Shown: piece after piece, positions 9,296 through 18,913 of the stretch
Numbering within the stretch: the first letter of the stretch is position 1
Layout: each line of letters starts with the position of its first letter
Source: Streptomyces sp. NBC_00448
Lineage (GTDB): Bacteria; Actinomycetota; Actinomycetes; Streptomycetales; Streptomycetaceae
Assembly: GCF_036014115.1 (NCBI RefSeq)
Contig: NZ_CP107913.1
Location: 2,421,001 to 2,485,000 of the forward strand
Length of the DNA: 64,000 bases
Direction: 5' to 3'
Program-made: the position numbers and the translations under genes
Notes under the pieces: generated by a model
The model's input: only the letters and a program-made list of their open reading frames with translations
Told to the model about the DNA's origin: nothing
Databases searched by the model: none

Positions 9296-11877
9296 TCCGG
9301 CCGCGGCCCGAGGGCCTGGCGCTGCCGGTCGCACCGGTGGTGCCCGCGCTGCTGGCCGCGCTGCGGGAACGCGGCCGCGCGGTGCTGGCCGCGCCGCCCG
9401 GGACCGGCAAGACCACGCTGGTACCGCTGCTGCTGGCCGCCGAGTTCGGCGGGCGGGTGCTGGTCGCCGAGCCCCGGCGGATGGCCGCGCGGGCCGCCGC
9501 CCGGCGGATGGCCTGGCTGCTCGGCGAGGAGGTCGGCGGCATCGTCGGCTTCACGGTGCGCGGCGAGCGGCGGGTGTCTGCGGCCACCGCCGTGGAGGTG
9601 GTCACCACCGGGGTGCTGCTCCAGCGGCTGCAGCGCGACCCCGAACTGGGCGGCGTGGGCACGGTGATGCTCGACGAGTGCCACGAACGGCACCTCGACG
9701 CCGACACCGCGACGGCCTTCCTGCTGGACGTACGGTCCGTGCTGCGGCCGGAGTTGCGGCTGCTGGCGGCCTCCGCGACGACCGACACCGCGGCGTGGGC
9801 GGCGCTGCTGGACGGCCCGGTCGTCGAGGCCGAGGGAGTGCTGCACCCGGTGACGGTGCGGTGGGCGCCGCCGCCCCGCCCGGTACGCCCTCCGCACGGC
9901 ATGCTGGTGGACCCGGCGCTGCTGGACCACGTGGCGGCCACCGTGCGCCGCGCGCTGGGCGAGCAGGACGGCGACGTGCTGTGCTTCCTGCCCGGCGCCG
10001 GCGAGATCGCCCGGGTGGCCGGGATGCTCGGCGGACTCGGCATCGACGTCCTGCAAGTGCACGGGCGGGCGCCCGCCGCCGTGCAGGACGCCGCGCTCGC
10101 CGCCGGGCAGCGCCGCCGGGTGCTGCTGGCGACGTCCGTGGCCGAGTCGAGCCTGACCGTGCCCGGAGTGCGGGTCGTGGTGGACTGCGGGCTCGCCCGC
10201 GAACCGCGGATGGACCACGCACGCGGCCTCGGCGCGCTGACCACGGTGCGGGTCTCCCGGGCCGCCGCCGACCAGCGGGCCGGCCGCGCGGGCCGGGAGG
10301 CGCCCGGCACCGTCTACCGCTGCTGGGCCGAGGCCGAGCACGCCCGGCTGGCCAGGCTGCCCGCGCCCGAGATCGCACTCGCCGACCTCACCGCGTTCGC
10401 GCTCCAGGCCGCCTGCTGGGGCGAGCCGGACACCACCGGGCTCGCGCTGCTCGACGCTCCCCCGCCCGGCGCCCTGGCCGCCGCGCAGGCCACGCTGCGC
10501 GGGCTCGGCGCCACCGACACCGCCGGGCGCGCCACCGACCGCGGCAAGCGGCTCGCGCTGCTCGGCCTGCACCCCCGACTCGCCCGCGCCCTGCTGGACG
10601 CCGCCCCCGAGGCGGGCGCCGCCCGCGCCGCGGAAGTGACCGCCCTGCTGTCGGAGGAGCTTCCCGGCTCCTACGGCTCCGACCTGACCGGCGCCTGGCA
10701 CCGGGCCCGACGCGGCGGTGACCCGTACGGCGCCCGCTGGCGTTCCGAGGCCCGCCGCTTGGAGGGCGCCCTGCGCGCCTCGTCCCCGGCAGGCACCGGC
10801 AGGGGTACGGGCCGCGGAACCGTCAAGGGTGCCGGTACGGGCAAGGGTGCCGGCACGGGCAGGGGCGGCGGTACGGGCAGGGGCGGCGGTACGGCTGCCG
10901 GCGCGGGTGGGCTCACGGACGACGCGGTGGCCGGGCTGGTCGCCGCGCTGGCCTTCCCGGAGCGGGTGGCGCGGCGGCGCGGGCCGGGCGCGTACCTCAT
11001 GGTCGGCGGTACCGCGGCGGAGGTCGCCGGCGGCATCGGCGAGGCGGAGTGGATCGCGGTCGCGGTCGCCGACCGGAGCGCGGGCCGGGCCGGCGCCCGG
11101 GTGCGGGTGGCGGCCGTCGTCGACGAGGGCATCGCCCGGCAGGCGGCCGGCGACGCCCTGGAGTCGTACGAAGAGGTGCGCTGGCGGGACGGCGACGTGG
11201 TCGCGCGCCGCGTGGAGCGGCTGGGCGCGGTCGAGTTGGGCACCGCGCCGCTGCGCCGCCCCGACCCGTCCGCGTTGCGCGCCGCGCTCCTGGAGGGCCT
11301 GCGGGCCGAGGGCACCGGGCTGCTGCGCTGGTCGCGCGAGGCGGGCGAGCTACGGCAGCGGATGGCGTTCGCGCACCGGATGCTGGGCGGGGCGTGGCCG
11401 GACGTCGCCGAGGAGGCGCTGCTGGCGCGGGCCCCCGAGTGGCTGGGGCCCGAGCTGGCCGCCGCCCGGCGCCGCGCCGACCTCGAACGCGCCGACGCCG
11501 GCGCCGCGTTGAACCGCCTGCTGCCCTGGTCGACCGGCGAGGCGGCCCGCTTCGCCGCTGTGGTACCCGAACGGATCAAGGTCCCGACCGGGTCCCGGGT
11601 CCGGGTGGACTACAGCGGCGAGCAGCCCGTACTCGCCGTCAAGCTCCAGGAGTTGTTCGGGCTGCGGGACACCCCGACCGTGGCCGGGGTGCCGGTCGTC
11701 ATCCACCTGCTCTCCCCCGCCGGGCGCCCGGCCGCCGTCACGGCCGACCTCGCGTCCTTCTGGCGCGAGGGGTACCGGGCGGTCCGAGCCGAGCTGCGCG
11801 GGCGCTACCCGCGCCACCCATGGCCCGAGGACCCCTCCACCGCCCAACCCACCCGCGCGGTACGCCCCCGAAAGTAG
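9292..11877 (+). CDS. hrpB: ATP-dependent helicase HrpB
   Basis: An 861-residue DEAH-type superfamily 2 helicase. Walker A APPGTGKTT is at about residues 34-42, motif II is DECHERH, and the HrpB C-terminal signature (LAVKLQELFGLRDTPTV, then FWREGY and RYPRHPWPEDP) ends the protein. GTG at 9292 overlaps the methyltransferase stop, and the protein begins just ahead of the helicase core. A low-complexity Gly/Thr/Arg insertion made of GTGRG-like units lies at about residues 500-538 (bases 10790-10905). Role: RNA helicase by family; physiological substrate not established. Confidence 0.92.
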   Translation: MIRPRPEGLALPVAPVVPALLAALRERGRAVLAAPPGTGKTTLVPLLLAAEFGGRVLVAEPRRMAARAAARRMAWLLGEEVGGIVGFTVRGERRVSAATAVEVVTTGVLLQRLQRDPELGGVGTVMLDECHERHLDADTATAFLLDVRSVLRPELRLLAASATTDTAAWAALLDGPVVEAEGVLHPVTVRWAPPPRPVRPPHGMLVDPALLDHVAATVRRALGEQDGDVLCFLPGAGEIARVAGMLGGLGIDVLQVHGRAPAAVQDAALAAGQRRRVLLATSVAESSLTVPGVRVVVDCGLAREPRMDHARGLGALTTVRVSRAAADQRAGRAGREAPGTVYRCWAEAEHARLARLPAPEIALADLTAFALQAACWGEPDTTGLALLDAPPPGALAAAQATLRGLGATDTAGRATDRGKRLALLGLHPRLARALLDAAPEAGAARAAEVTALLSEELPGSYGSDLTGAWHRARRGGDPYGARWRSEARRLEGALRASSPAGTGRGTGRGTVKGAGTGKGAGTGRGGGTGRGGGTAAGAGGLTDDAVAGLVAALAFPERVARRRGPGAYLMVGGTAAEVAGGIGEAEWIAVAVADRSAGRAGARVRVAAVVDEGIARQAAGDALESYEEVRWRDGDVVARRVERLGAVELGTAPLRRPDPSALRAALLEGLRAEGTGLLRWSREAGELRQRMAFAHRMLGGAWPDVAEEALLARAPEWLGPELAAARRRADLERADAGAALNRLLPWSTGEAARFAAVVPERIKVPTGSRVRVDYSGEQPVLAVKLQELFGLRDTPTVAGVPVVIHLLSPAGRPAAVTADLASFWREGYRAVRAELRGRYPRHPWPEDPSTAQPTRAVRPRK

Positions 11878-11880
11878 GGA

Positions 11881-12003
11881 GCCGCACACACCAAGGGGCG
11901 CGTGGGGGTTCCACCCAGGCGAAGCTCTGGGGGAGAACTGCGCGCCCGACCATCCACCGGCAGGTGATCCCTGAACCGACAGAACCACCCGCCCCGGAGG
12001 GTC
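11881..12003. repeat. Stop-linked intergenic element, copy 1 (one end only)
   Basis: The element lies between the convergent hrpB and transglycosylase genes. It contains the inner module GCGAAGCTCTGGGGGAG (11919-11935) and one end module (11954-12003). That end matches CACCGGCAGGTGGTCCCTG with one mismatch. The opposite end module is missing. Other copies start at 13445, 48439, 55707, 57469 and 59803. Confidence 0.75.
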
Positions 12004-12020
12004 ATGTCACCTGGCCCCGG

Positions 12021-13310
12021 TTACGGCTTGAGCGCTGCCCCGGTAGCCGCGCCAGCGGTGTTGGTGGGGTCGGGGGTCCCCGTACCGTCGCTGCCGTCAC
12101 CGCTGCCCGCGCCGTCGGTTCCGCAGGGGTCCGGCGTCGGCGTGGCCGTGCCGGAGTCCGTCGGCGTCGGCGTGGCCGTCGGCGTGGCGGTGCCGGAGTC
12201 CGTGGGAGTGGGCGTCGTGGAGTCCGTGGGGCAGCCCGGGTCGGTCGGGTCCCCGGTGGGCGGCGTGGTGGGCGGGTCCGTCGGGTCCCCGGTGGGCGGC
12301 GTGCTGGGCTGGCCGCCGGTCGGGCTGCCCGTCGGGCTGGACGAACCCGGCGAGGTCGGCGCCACGGTGCCGCCCACACTCTTCGTCGGCGACGGAGACG
12401 GCGACGCGGTGCCCGAGGGCGACGGCTTCGGGGAGGACGTCACCGGAGCCGGCGCCTTGATCGCGGGGCCGGACGAGCCCGGACGGTCCGGCACGGAGAC
12501 CGTGCCGCCCTGCCGGAAGTGCTCGTACCAGGCCATCACCAGGTTCAGGTAGTCCTGCGAGTGGTTGTAGCCGAGGATCGCCCGGTCCATGTCGCCCGGC
12601 ACCGCCAGGTTCCGGCCGTCGGCGCACAGGTAGTGCGCGGCGGCGAGAGCGGCGTCGAAGATGTTGTTCGGGTCGCTCACCCCGTCGCCGTTGCCGTCCG
12701 CGCCCCACGTGCGCCAGGTGGACGGGATGAACTGCATCGGCCCGACCGCCCGGTCGTGCACCGGGTCGCCGTCGTACCGGCCGTTGTCGGTGTCGGTGAT
12801 GTTCGCGAAGCCCTTGCCGTTCAGCACCGGGCCGAGGATCGGCTTGTACGTGGTGCCGTTCGCGTCGACGGCGCCACCGCGGGCCTGCCCGGACTCGACC
12901 TGCCCGATCGCGGCCAGCAACTGCCACGGCAGGTGGCAGCCCGGGTCGGACTGCGCGACCGACTCCTGTGCGCGCTCGTACGCCGCGAGCACCGTCGTCG
13001 GCAGGCTCGCGCCGCCGCCGGGCACCGTCACGGTCGTCCCGCTGCCGCTGCCGGGGGTCGAGGCGACCGGGCCCTGCGGCGTGTTGAGCGGGGGAAGTTG
13101 GGTGACGTACGGGGAGTCGCCGTCGATGGAGCCGTCGGGCGTCGCGCCCGCCTGGGCCTGCGACTGCTGCTCCTGCGTGGCGGCATGAGCGACCGGGAGG
13201 AGGCCGGGAGCCTGTGAGGCTCCCAACGCGGCCATCGCCGCGGCGGCCACCGCGGTGCCCGCCGCTGTCCTGCGCACCCTCTTGCTCTTACCGAAGCGCC
13301 GCGCTGCCAT
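12021..13310 (-). CDS. Secreted lytic murein transglycosylase
   Basis: 429 residues. A signal peptide (Arg/Lys-rich start, hydrophobic Ala core, cleavage near AHAA) is followed by an SLT-type domain. That domain carries LLAAIGQVESGQARGG, whose Glu is the expected catalytic acid, and GPMQFIPSTWRTWG. It would cleave peptidoglycan glycan strands outside the membrane. The last ~150 residues are a Pro/Thr/Ser/Gly-rich tail with repeated PTDSGTATPT and PTGDPTDP units. ATG at 13310 follows GGGAGGG; a TTG 18 bases upstream lacks support. Confidence 0.85.
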   Translation of the reverse strand: MAARRFGKSKRVRRTAAGTAVAAAAMAALGASQAPGLLPVAHAATQEQQSQAQAGATPDGSIDGDSPYVTQLPPLNTPQGPVASTPGSGSGTTVTVPGGGASLPTTVLAAYERAQESVAQSDPGCHLPWQLLAAIGQVESGQARGGAVDANGTTYKPILGPVLNGKGFANITDTDNGRYDGDPVHDRAVGPMQFIPSTWRTWGADGNGDGVSDPNNIFDAALAAAHYLCADGRNLAVPGDMDRAILGYNHSQDYLNLVMAWYEHFRQGGTVSVPDRPGSSGPAIKAPAPVTSSPKPSPSGTASPSPSPTKSVGGTVAPTSPGSSSPTGSPTGGQPSTPPTGDPTDPPTTPPTGDPTDPGCPTDSTTPTPTDSGTATPTATPTPTDSGTATPTPDPCGTDGAGSGDGSDGTGTPDPTNTAGAATGAALKP

Positions 13311-13444
13311 ATCGGCGTCCCTCCCCAAAGCGAGATACGGGCCCGTCCCGGCTCCGCAACTCGGATGACCCTACGGCAACTTCAGCCCCCCGACTACAGG
13401 GTCCCGATGAATCCACAGGGTACGGATGTGGTCCGTTGGGTGCG

Positions 13445-13645
13445 GGACCCACCGGGCTGCCCCCTTCTGCCGGTTCAGGGACCACCTGCCGGTGGACCGT
13501 TGCGCACGCAGTTCTCCCCCCAGAGCTTCGCCTGGGAGGTACCCCCACGCGCCCCCTGGTTTGTGCGGCTCCTCCGCGAGAAGAGCGTCACCCACCCACC
13601 GGCAGGCGGTCCCTGAACCGACGGAACCACCCACCCCGGAGGGTC
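13445..13645. repeat. Stop-linked intergenic element, copy 2 (both ends)
   Basis: This is a full imperfect inverted repeat between the transglycosylase start and the polA stop. The left end (13445-13495) contains CAGGGACCACCTGCCGGTG exactly. The right end (13596-13645) contains its reverse complement with one mismatch and stops eight bases from the polA stop codon. The inner module CAGAGCTTCGC is at 13521-13531. The element fills most of the 342-base gene-free stretch. Confidence 0.85.
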
Positions 13646-13652
13646 CCGTTGA

Positions 13653-16370
13653 CTAATGCGCCGCGGACTCCCAGTCAGGACCCGCACCCACGGACACATC
13701 GAGCGGAGCACGCAGCGGGTACGCCGTGGACATCTCGCGGCGGACCAGCGCCTCCACCTGCTCACGCTCGCCCGGGGCGACCTCCAGCACGATTTCGTCG
13801 TGCACCTGGAGCAGCATCCGCGAGTCGAGCTGCTGCTCGGTCAGCGCCTCGTCGACCCGGAGCATCGCGATCTTCACGATGTCCGCGGCCGACCCCTGGA
13901 TCGGCGCGTTGAGCGCCATCCGCTCGGCCATCTCCCGGCGCTGCCGGTTGTCGCTGTTCAGGTCAGGGAGATAGCGGCGGCGGCCGAGCAGCGTCTCGGT
14001 GTACCCGGTGCCGCGGGCCTCCTCGACGGCGCGGTGCAGATAGTCCCGCACCCCGCCGAACCGCTCGAAGTACGTCTCCATCAAGGCACGCGCCTCGGCC
14101 GCCTCGATCCCCAACTGCTGCGACAGCCCGAACGCCGACAGGCCGTACGCCAAGCCGTACGACATCGCCTTGATCTTGCGGCGCATCTCCGCGTCGACCT
14201 TGTCCCGCTCGACGGAGAACACCTGGGAGCCGACCGTGGTGTGCAGGTCCTCACCGGAGGTGAACGCGGCGATCAGGCCGTCGTCCTCCGACAGGTGCGC
14301 CATCACCCGCAGTTCGATCTGGCTGTAGTCCGCGGTGAGCAGCGACTCGTACCCCTCGCCGACGACGAAACCGCGGCGGATCGCCCGGCCCTCGTCGGTG
14401 CGCACCGGGACGTTCTGCAGGTTGGGGTCGGTGGAGGACAGCCGCCCGGTGGCCGCGACGGTCTGGCTGAACGTGGTGTGGATACGGCCCTCGGGCGCGA
14501 TCGTCTTGACCAGGCCCTCCACGGTGACCCGCAGCTTCGCCTGCTCACGGTGGCGCAGCATGATCACCGGCAGCTCGTGGTCGGTCTGCCCGGCCAGCCA
14601 GGCCAACGCGTCGGCGTCCGTGGTGTAACCGGTCTTCGTCTTCTTCGTCCTGGGCAGGCCCAGCTCGCCGAAGAGCACCTCCTGGAGCTGCTTGGGCGAG
14701 CCGAGGTTGAACTCGTGGCCCACCGAGGCATGCGCCTCCTCCACCGCGTGCCGCACCGCGCCCGCGAACTGCTCCTCCAGCCCCTCCAGATGCGCCCGGT
14801 CCGCCGCGATCCCGGCCCGCTCCATCTTCGCCAGCAGCGCCGACGTCGGCAGCTCCACGTCATGCAGCAACTCGGCCGCGCCCACCTCCGGCAGCCGCTG
14901 CCCGAACACCTCGCCCAGGTCCAGCACGGTCCGCGCCTGCACCATCAGCGCCTCGGCGGCGGCCGCCTCTCCGTCGTCCTCCTCGCCGAACGCCAACTGG
15001 CCGCTGTCCGAAGCCGCCGGCGCCAGCTCACGCCCCAGGTACTCCACCGACAGCACGTCCAGCGCGAACGACCGGCGGCCCGGCTTGATCAGGTACGCCG
15101 CCAGCGCCGTGTCCATCCCGACGCCCTCCACCCGCCAGCCGTGCTCGGCGAAGACCCGCATCACGTTCTTCGCGTTGTGCACCACCTTGGGCCGCTCGGC
15201 ATCGGCCAGCCACGCCGCGAACGCCTTCTCGTCCGCCCCGTCCAGCTGCGCCGGGTCGAACCACGCCGCGTCCTCGCCCGCGGCCAGCGCGACCTGGGTG
15301 ACACCGCCCGAACCCAGCGCCCAGGTGTCCACGCTCGCCAGCCCCACCGGGCCCTCGGCATGCGACTCCAGCCAGCCCGGCAGCTCGCCGGCCGACAGCA
15401 CCTCGCCCTCGACCGCCACCCCCTCGGCGATCTCCGCCTCCTCCGCGGCCGCACCCGGATCGGCGGCGAACAGCCGCTCCCGGAAGTTCGGATTGCGGAA
15501 CTCCAGCGCGTCCAGCACCTGGCCCAGTGCCTCGCGGTCGTACGGCTCCCGGCCCAACTTCTCGGCACCCGCGGGCAACGCCACGTCCCGCACCATCTCG
15601 GTCAGCCGCCGGTTCAGCTTCACCGCGTCCAGATGGGCCCGCAGGTTCTCGCCCGCCTTGCCCTTCACCTCGTCGACCCGCTCGCACAGCTCCGCGAACG
15701 AACCGAACTGGGTGATCCACTTCGCCGCGGTCTTCTCCCCCACCCCCGGGATACCCGGCAGGTTGTCCGACGGGTCACCGCGCAGCGCCGCGAAGTCCGG
15801 ATACTGCCTCGGCGTCAGGCCGTACCGCTCCTCGACCTTCGCCGGGGTGTACCGCGTCAGCTCCGATACGCCCTTGGTGGGGTACAGCACCGTGACATGG
15901 TCCGACACCAGCTGGAACGAGTCCCGGTCACCGGTGACGATCAGCACCTCGTAACCCAGCGCCTCCGCCTGCGTGGCCAAGGTGGCGATGATGTCGTCGG
16001 CCTCGAAGCCCTCCACCGCGAACCGCGGCACCAGCATCGCGTCCAGCAACTCCCCGATCAGCCCGACCTGCGAGCTGAACTCGTCGGGGGTCTTCGACCG
16101 CGTCGCCTTGTACTCCGGGAACTCGTCGAACCGCCACGTCTTGCGCGACACGTCGAACGCCACCGCCAGGTGCGTCGGCTGCTCGTCACGCAACGTGTTC
16201 GCCAGCATCGACGCGAACCCGTACACCGCGTTCGTCGGCTGGCCCGTGACCGTGTTGAAGTTCTCCACGGGCAGCGCGTAGAACGCCCGGTACGCCAGCG
16301 AATGCCCGTCGAGCAGCATCAGCCGCGGTCGGTCGGTCGTCTTCTTCGATCCGGATACTTTCTCAGCCAC
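13653..16370 (-). CDS. polA: DNA polymerase I
   Basis: A 905-residue family A polymerase for Okazaki-fragment maturation and repair. It has an N-terminal 5'-3' exonuclease (DGHSLAYRAFYALP), a middle 3'-5' exonuclease-like domain and a C-terminal polymerase. Polymerase motifs are DYSQIELRVMAHL (A), RRKIKAMSYGLAYG (B) and LLQVHDEIVLE (C). The middle domain has VDTWAL where proofreading enzymes have a DTE motif, so proofreading is probably lost, as known for actinobacterial Pol I. GTG at 16370 has GGGAGGA seven bases upstream. It is divergent from the oxidoreductase gene. Confidence 0.97.
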   Translation of the reverse strand: MAEKVSGSKKTTDRPRLMLLDGHSLAYRAFYALPVENFNTVTGQPTNAVYGFASMLANTLRDEQPTHLAVAFDVSRKTWRFDEFPEYKATRSKTPDEFSSQVGLIGELLDAMLVPRFAVEGFEADDIIATLATQAEALGYEVLIVTGDRDSFQLVSDHVTVLYPTKGVSELTRYTPAKVEERYGLTPRQYPDFAALRGDPSDNLPGIPGVGEKTAAKWITQFGSFAELCERVDEVKGKAGENLRAHLDAVKLNRRLTEMVRDVALPAGAEKLGREPYDREALGQVLDALEFRNPNFRERLFAADPGAAAEEAEIAEGVAVEGEVLSAGELPGWLESHAEGPVGLASVDTWALGSGGVTQVALAAGEDAAWFDPAQLDGADEKAFAAWLADAERPKVVHNAKNVMRVFAEHGWRVEGVGMDTALAAYLIKPGRRSFALDVLSVEYLGRELAPAASDSGQLAFGEEDDGEAAAAEALMVQARTVLDLGEVFGQRLPEVGAAELLHDVELPTSALLAKMERAGIAADRAHLEGLEEQFAGAVRHAVEEAHASVGHEFNLGSPKQLQEVLFGELGLPRTKKTKTGYTTDADALAWLAGQTDHELPVIMLRHREQAKLRVTVEGLVKTIAPEGRIHTTFSQTVAATGRLSSTDPNLQNVPVRTDEGRAIRRGFVVGEGYESLLTADYSQIELRVMAHLSEDDGLIAAFTSGEDLHTTVGSQVFSVERDKVDAEMRRKIKAMSYGLAYGLSAFGLSQQLGIEAAEARALMETYFERFGGVRDYLHRAVEEARGTGYTETLLGRRRYLPDLNSDNRQRREMAERMALNAPIQGSAADIVKIAMLRVDEALTEQQLDSRMLLQVHDEIVLEVAPGEREQVEALVRREMSTAYPLRAPLDVSVGAGPDWESAAH

Positions 16371-16511
16371 GATCCGATCCTCCCACGCCCCACCGACACT
16401 CCCTTCTTTCGCCGCCGGCCCGCCGGCTACCACGGGTGGGCCGGGAGGGTGTTCGTGCCCACTCGGGGACCGAAGGGCCCGGAGGCGAGCCGGCGGCAAT
16501 ACAGTGGCCGT

Positions 16512-18797
16512 ATGGCGAAGAAGCCCCCCACCGGTGACCCTGTCCAGGACGCGCCGCACGTCGGCGCGCCGAAGCACGCCGCCGCGGGGCTGCCCGCGGT
16601 CGCTCGGAGCATGAAGATCGCCGAAGCCCAGATGGGCGCCAGAAGAACCGCGCTGACCCTGCTGAAGGTCAACCAGAAGAGCGGCTTCGACTGCCCCGGT
16701 TGTGCCTGGCCCGAAGGCGACCACCGCCACACGTTCGAGTTCTGCGAGAACGGCGCGAAAGCCGTCGCGGAGGAAGCGACACTGCGTCGGGTCACCCCCG
16801 ACTTCTTCGCCGCGCACCCCGTCTCCGACCTGGCCCGCCGCAGCGGATACTGGCTCGGCCAGCAAGGCCGCATCACCCAGCCGATGTACCTGCCCGAAGG
16901 CGCCGACCACTACGAAGCCGTGCCCTGGGAGCGGGCGTTCGAGATCATCGCCGGCGAACTGGGCGCCCTGGACAGCCCCGACGAAGCCGTCTTCTACACC
17001 TCGGGCCGCACCAGCAACGAAGCCGCCTTCCTCCTCCAGCTCTTCGCCCGCGCCTTCGGCACCAACAACCTCCCCGACTGCTCCAACATGTGCCACGAGT
17101 CCTCCGGCTCCGCCCTCACCGAGACCCTCGGCGTCGGCAAGGGCAGCGTCCTGCTGGAAGACCTCCACCGCGCCGAACTGATCATCGTCGCGGGCCAGAA
17201 CCCCGGCACCAACCACCCGCGGATGCTCTCCGCCCTGGAGAAGGCGAAACGCGGCGGCGCCCGCATCGTCACCGTCAACCCGCTCGCCGAAGCCGGCACC
17301 GAACGGTTCAAGAACCCGCAGACCGCCATCGGCCTGGCCGGCCGCGGCACCGCGCTGTCCGACCTGCACCTGCCCATCCGGCTCGGCGGCGACCAGGCCC
17401 TCTTCCGCGCCCTGGGCCGCCTCCTCATAGAAGCCGACGCCCTCGACCACGACTTCCTCACCACCCACACCCACGGCTACCAGCAGTACGAAGCCGCCGC
17501 CCGCGCCACCGACTGGACCGAGGTCGAACGCGCCACCGGCCTCACCCGCGCCGAGATCCACGAACTGCACGCCCTCGTCCTCGACGCCAAGAGCGTCGTC
17601 GTCTGCTGGGCCATGGGCCTCACCCAGCACAAGCACGCCGTCCCCACCATCCGCGAAGTCGTCAACTTCCTGCTGCTCGGCGGGAACGTCGGCCGCCCCG
17701 GCGCCGGCGTCTGCCCCGTCCGCGGCCACTCCAACGTCCAAGGCGACCGCACCATGGGCATCTTCGAACGCCCCGCCCCCGCCTTCCTCGACGCCCTGGA
17801 GAAGGAGTTCGGCTTCGCACCGCCCCGCCACCACGGCTACGACGTCGTGCGCGCCATCCGCGCCCTGCGCGACGGCACCGCCAAGGTCTTCCTCGCCATG
17901 GGCGGCAACTTCGTCTCCGCCTCCCCCGACACCGACGTCACCGAAGCCGCCGTCCGCACGGCACGGTTGACCGTCCACGTCTCCACCAAGCTCAACCGCT
18001 CCCACGCCGTCACCGGCGCCCGCGCCCTGATCCTGCCCACCCTCGGCCGCACCGAGAAGGACCGGCAGGCCGGCGGCGACCAGTTCGTCACCGTCGAGGA
18101 CTCCATGGGCATGGTGCACGCCTCCCGCGGCAACCTCGCCCCCGCCTCCCCCCACCTGCTCTCCGAACCGGCCATCGTCAGCCGCCTCGCCCGCGCCGTG
18201 CTCGGCCCCCGCCACGCCATCCCCTGGGCCGACTTCGAAGCCGACTACGACCGGGTGCGCGACCGCATCGCCCGCGTCGTCCCCGGCTTCGACGACTTCA
18301 ACACCCGCGTCCGCCACCCCGGCGGCTTCACCCTCCCGCACGCCCCCCGCGACAGCCGTACCTTCCCCACCGCCACCGGCAAGGCCAACTTCACCGCCGC
18401 GCCCCTGGAATACCCCGAAGTCCCGGCCGGACGGCTGCTGCTCCAGACCCTCCGCTCGCACGACCAGTACAACACCACCATCTACGGCCTCGACGACCGC
18501 TACCGCGGCATCAAGGGCGGCCGCCGCGTCGTCCTCGTCCACCCCGACGACGCCACCGCGGCCGGCCTCGCCGACGGCGACTACGCCGACCTCGTCAGCG
18601 AGTGGACCGACGGCACCGAACGCCGCGCCGACGGCTTCCGCGTCGTGCACTACCCCACCCCCCGCGGCTGCGCCGCCGCGTACTTCCCCGAGACCAACGT
18701 GCTGGTGCCGCTCGACCACACCGCCGACACCAGCAACACCCCCGCGTCGAAGTCCGTGGTGATCCGGCTCGAACCCCACGGCCCCGGCAGGCCCTGA
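16512..18797 (+). CDS. FdhF/YdeP-family molybdopterin oxidoreductase
   Basis: 761 residues of the formate-dehydrogenase-alpha-like group. A Cys-containing N-terminal segment (DCPGCAWPEGD, then FEFCENGAK near residues 58-85) precedes the molybdopterin domains. NMCHESSGSAL, ILPTLGRTEKDRQAGG and LRSHDQYNTTIYGLDDRYRG are typical of YdeP-like proteins. The C-terminal domain is the dinucleotide-binding Molydop_binding fold. Despite the name, formate activity is not shown for most members. ATG at 16512 is divergent from polA across a 141-base gap. Confidence 0.88.
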   Translation: MAKKPPTGDPVQDAPHVGAPKHAAAGLPAVARSMKIAEAQMGARRTALTLLKVNQKSGFDCPGCAWPEGDHRHTFEFCENGAKAVAEEATLRRVTPDFFAAHPVSDLARRSGYWLGQQGRITQPMYLPEGADHYEAVPWERAFEIIAGELGALDSPDEAVFYTSGRTSNEAAFLLQLFARAFGTNNLPDCSNMCHESSGSALTETLGVGKGSVLLEDLHRAELIIVAGQNPGTNHPRMLSALEKAKRGGARIVTVNPLAEAGTERFKNPQTAIGLAGRGTALSDLHLPIRLGGDQALFRALGRLLIEADALDHDFLTTHTHGYQQYEAAARATDWTEVERATGLTRAEIHELHALVLDAKSVVVCWAMGLTQHKHAVPTIREVVNFLLLGGNVGRPGAGVCPVRGHSNVQGDRTMGIFERPAPAFLDALEKEFGFAPPRHHGYDVVRAIRALRDGTAKVFLAMGGNFVSASPDTDVTEAAVRTARLTVHVSTKLNRSHAVTGARALILPTLGRTEKDRQAGGDQFVTVEDSMGMVHASRGNLAPASPHLLSEPAIVSRLARAVLGPRHAIPWADFEADYDRVRDRIARVVPGFDDFNTRVRHPGGFTLPHAPRDSRTFPTATGKANFTAAPLEYPEVPAGRLLLQTLRSHDQYNTTIYGLDDRYRGIKGGRRVVLVHPDDATAAGLADGDYADLVSEWTDGTERRADGFRVVHYPTPRGCAAAYFPETNVLVPLDHTADTSNTPASKSVVIRLEPHGPGRP

Positions 18798-18913
18798 CTC
18801 CGGCCGACCCCGACCCGGCCCGACCGGACCCCGACCGGCCCGCACTCCCGCCCGGCCCCTTACCCTCGACCTGCACGAACCGGTGGCACAACCGCAGAAC
18901 GGAGCCGACCCGC

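Noticed and set aside
16371..18845. Very long frames extending past polA and the oxidoreductase on both strands
   Set aside because: Extensions read as Gly/Ala/Glu- or Arg/Pro-rich shadow sequence. Ribosome sites and family N-termini place polA at 16370 and the oxidoreductase at 16512.
18798..18913. CCGACC-type direct repeats upstream of the thioesterase gene
   Set aside because: Low-complexity GC-rich words in a short spacer; no consistent unit length.
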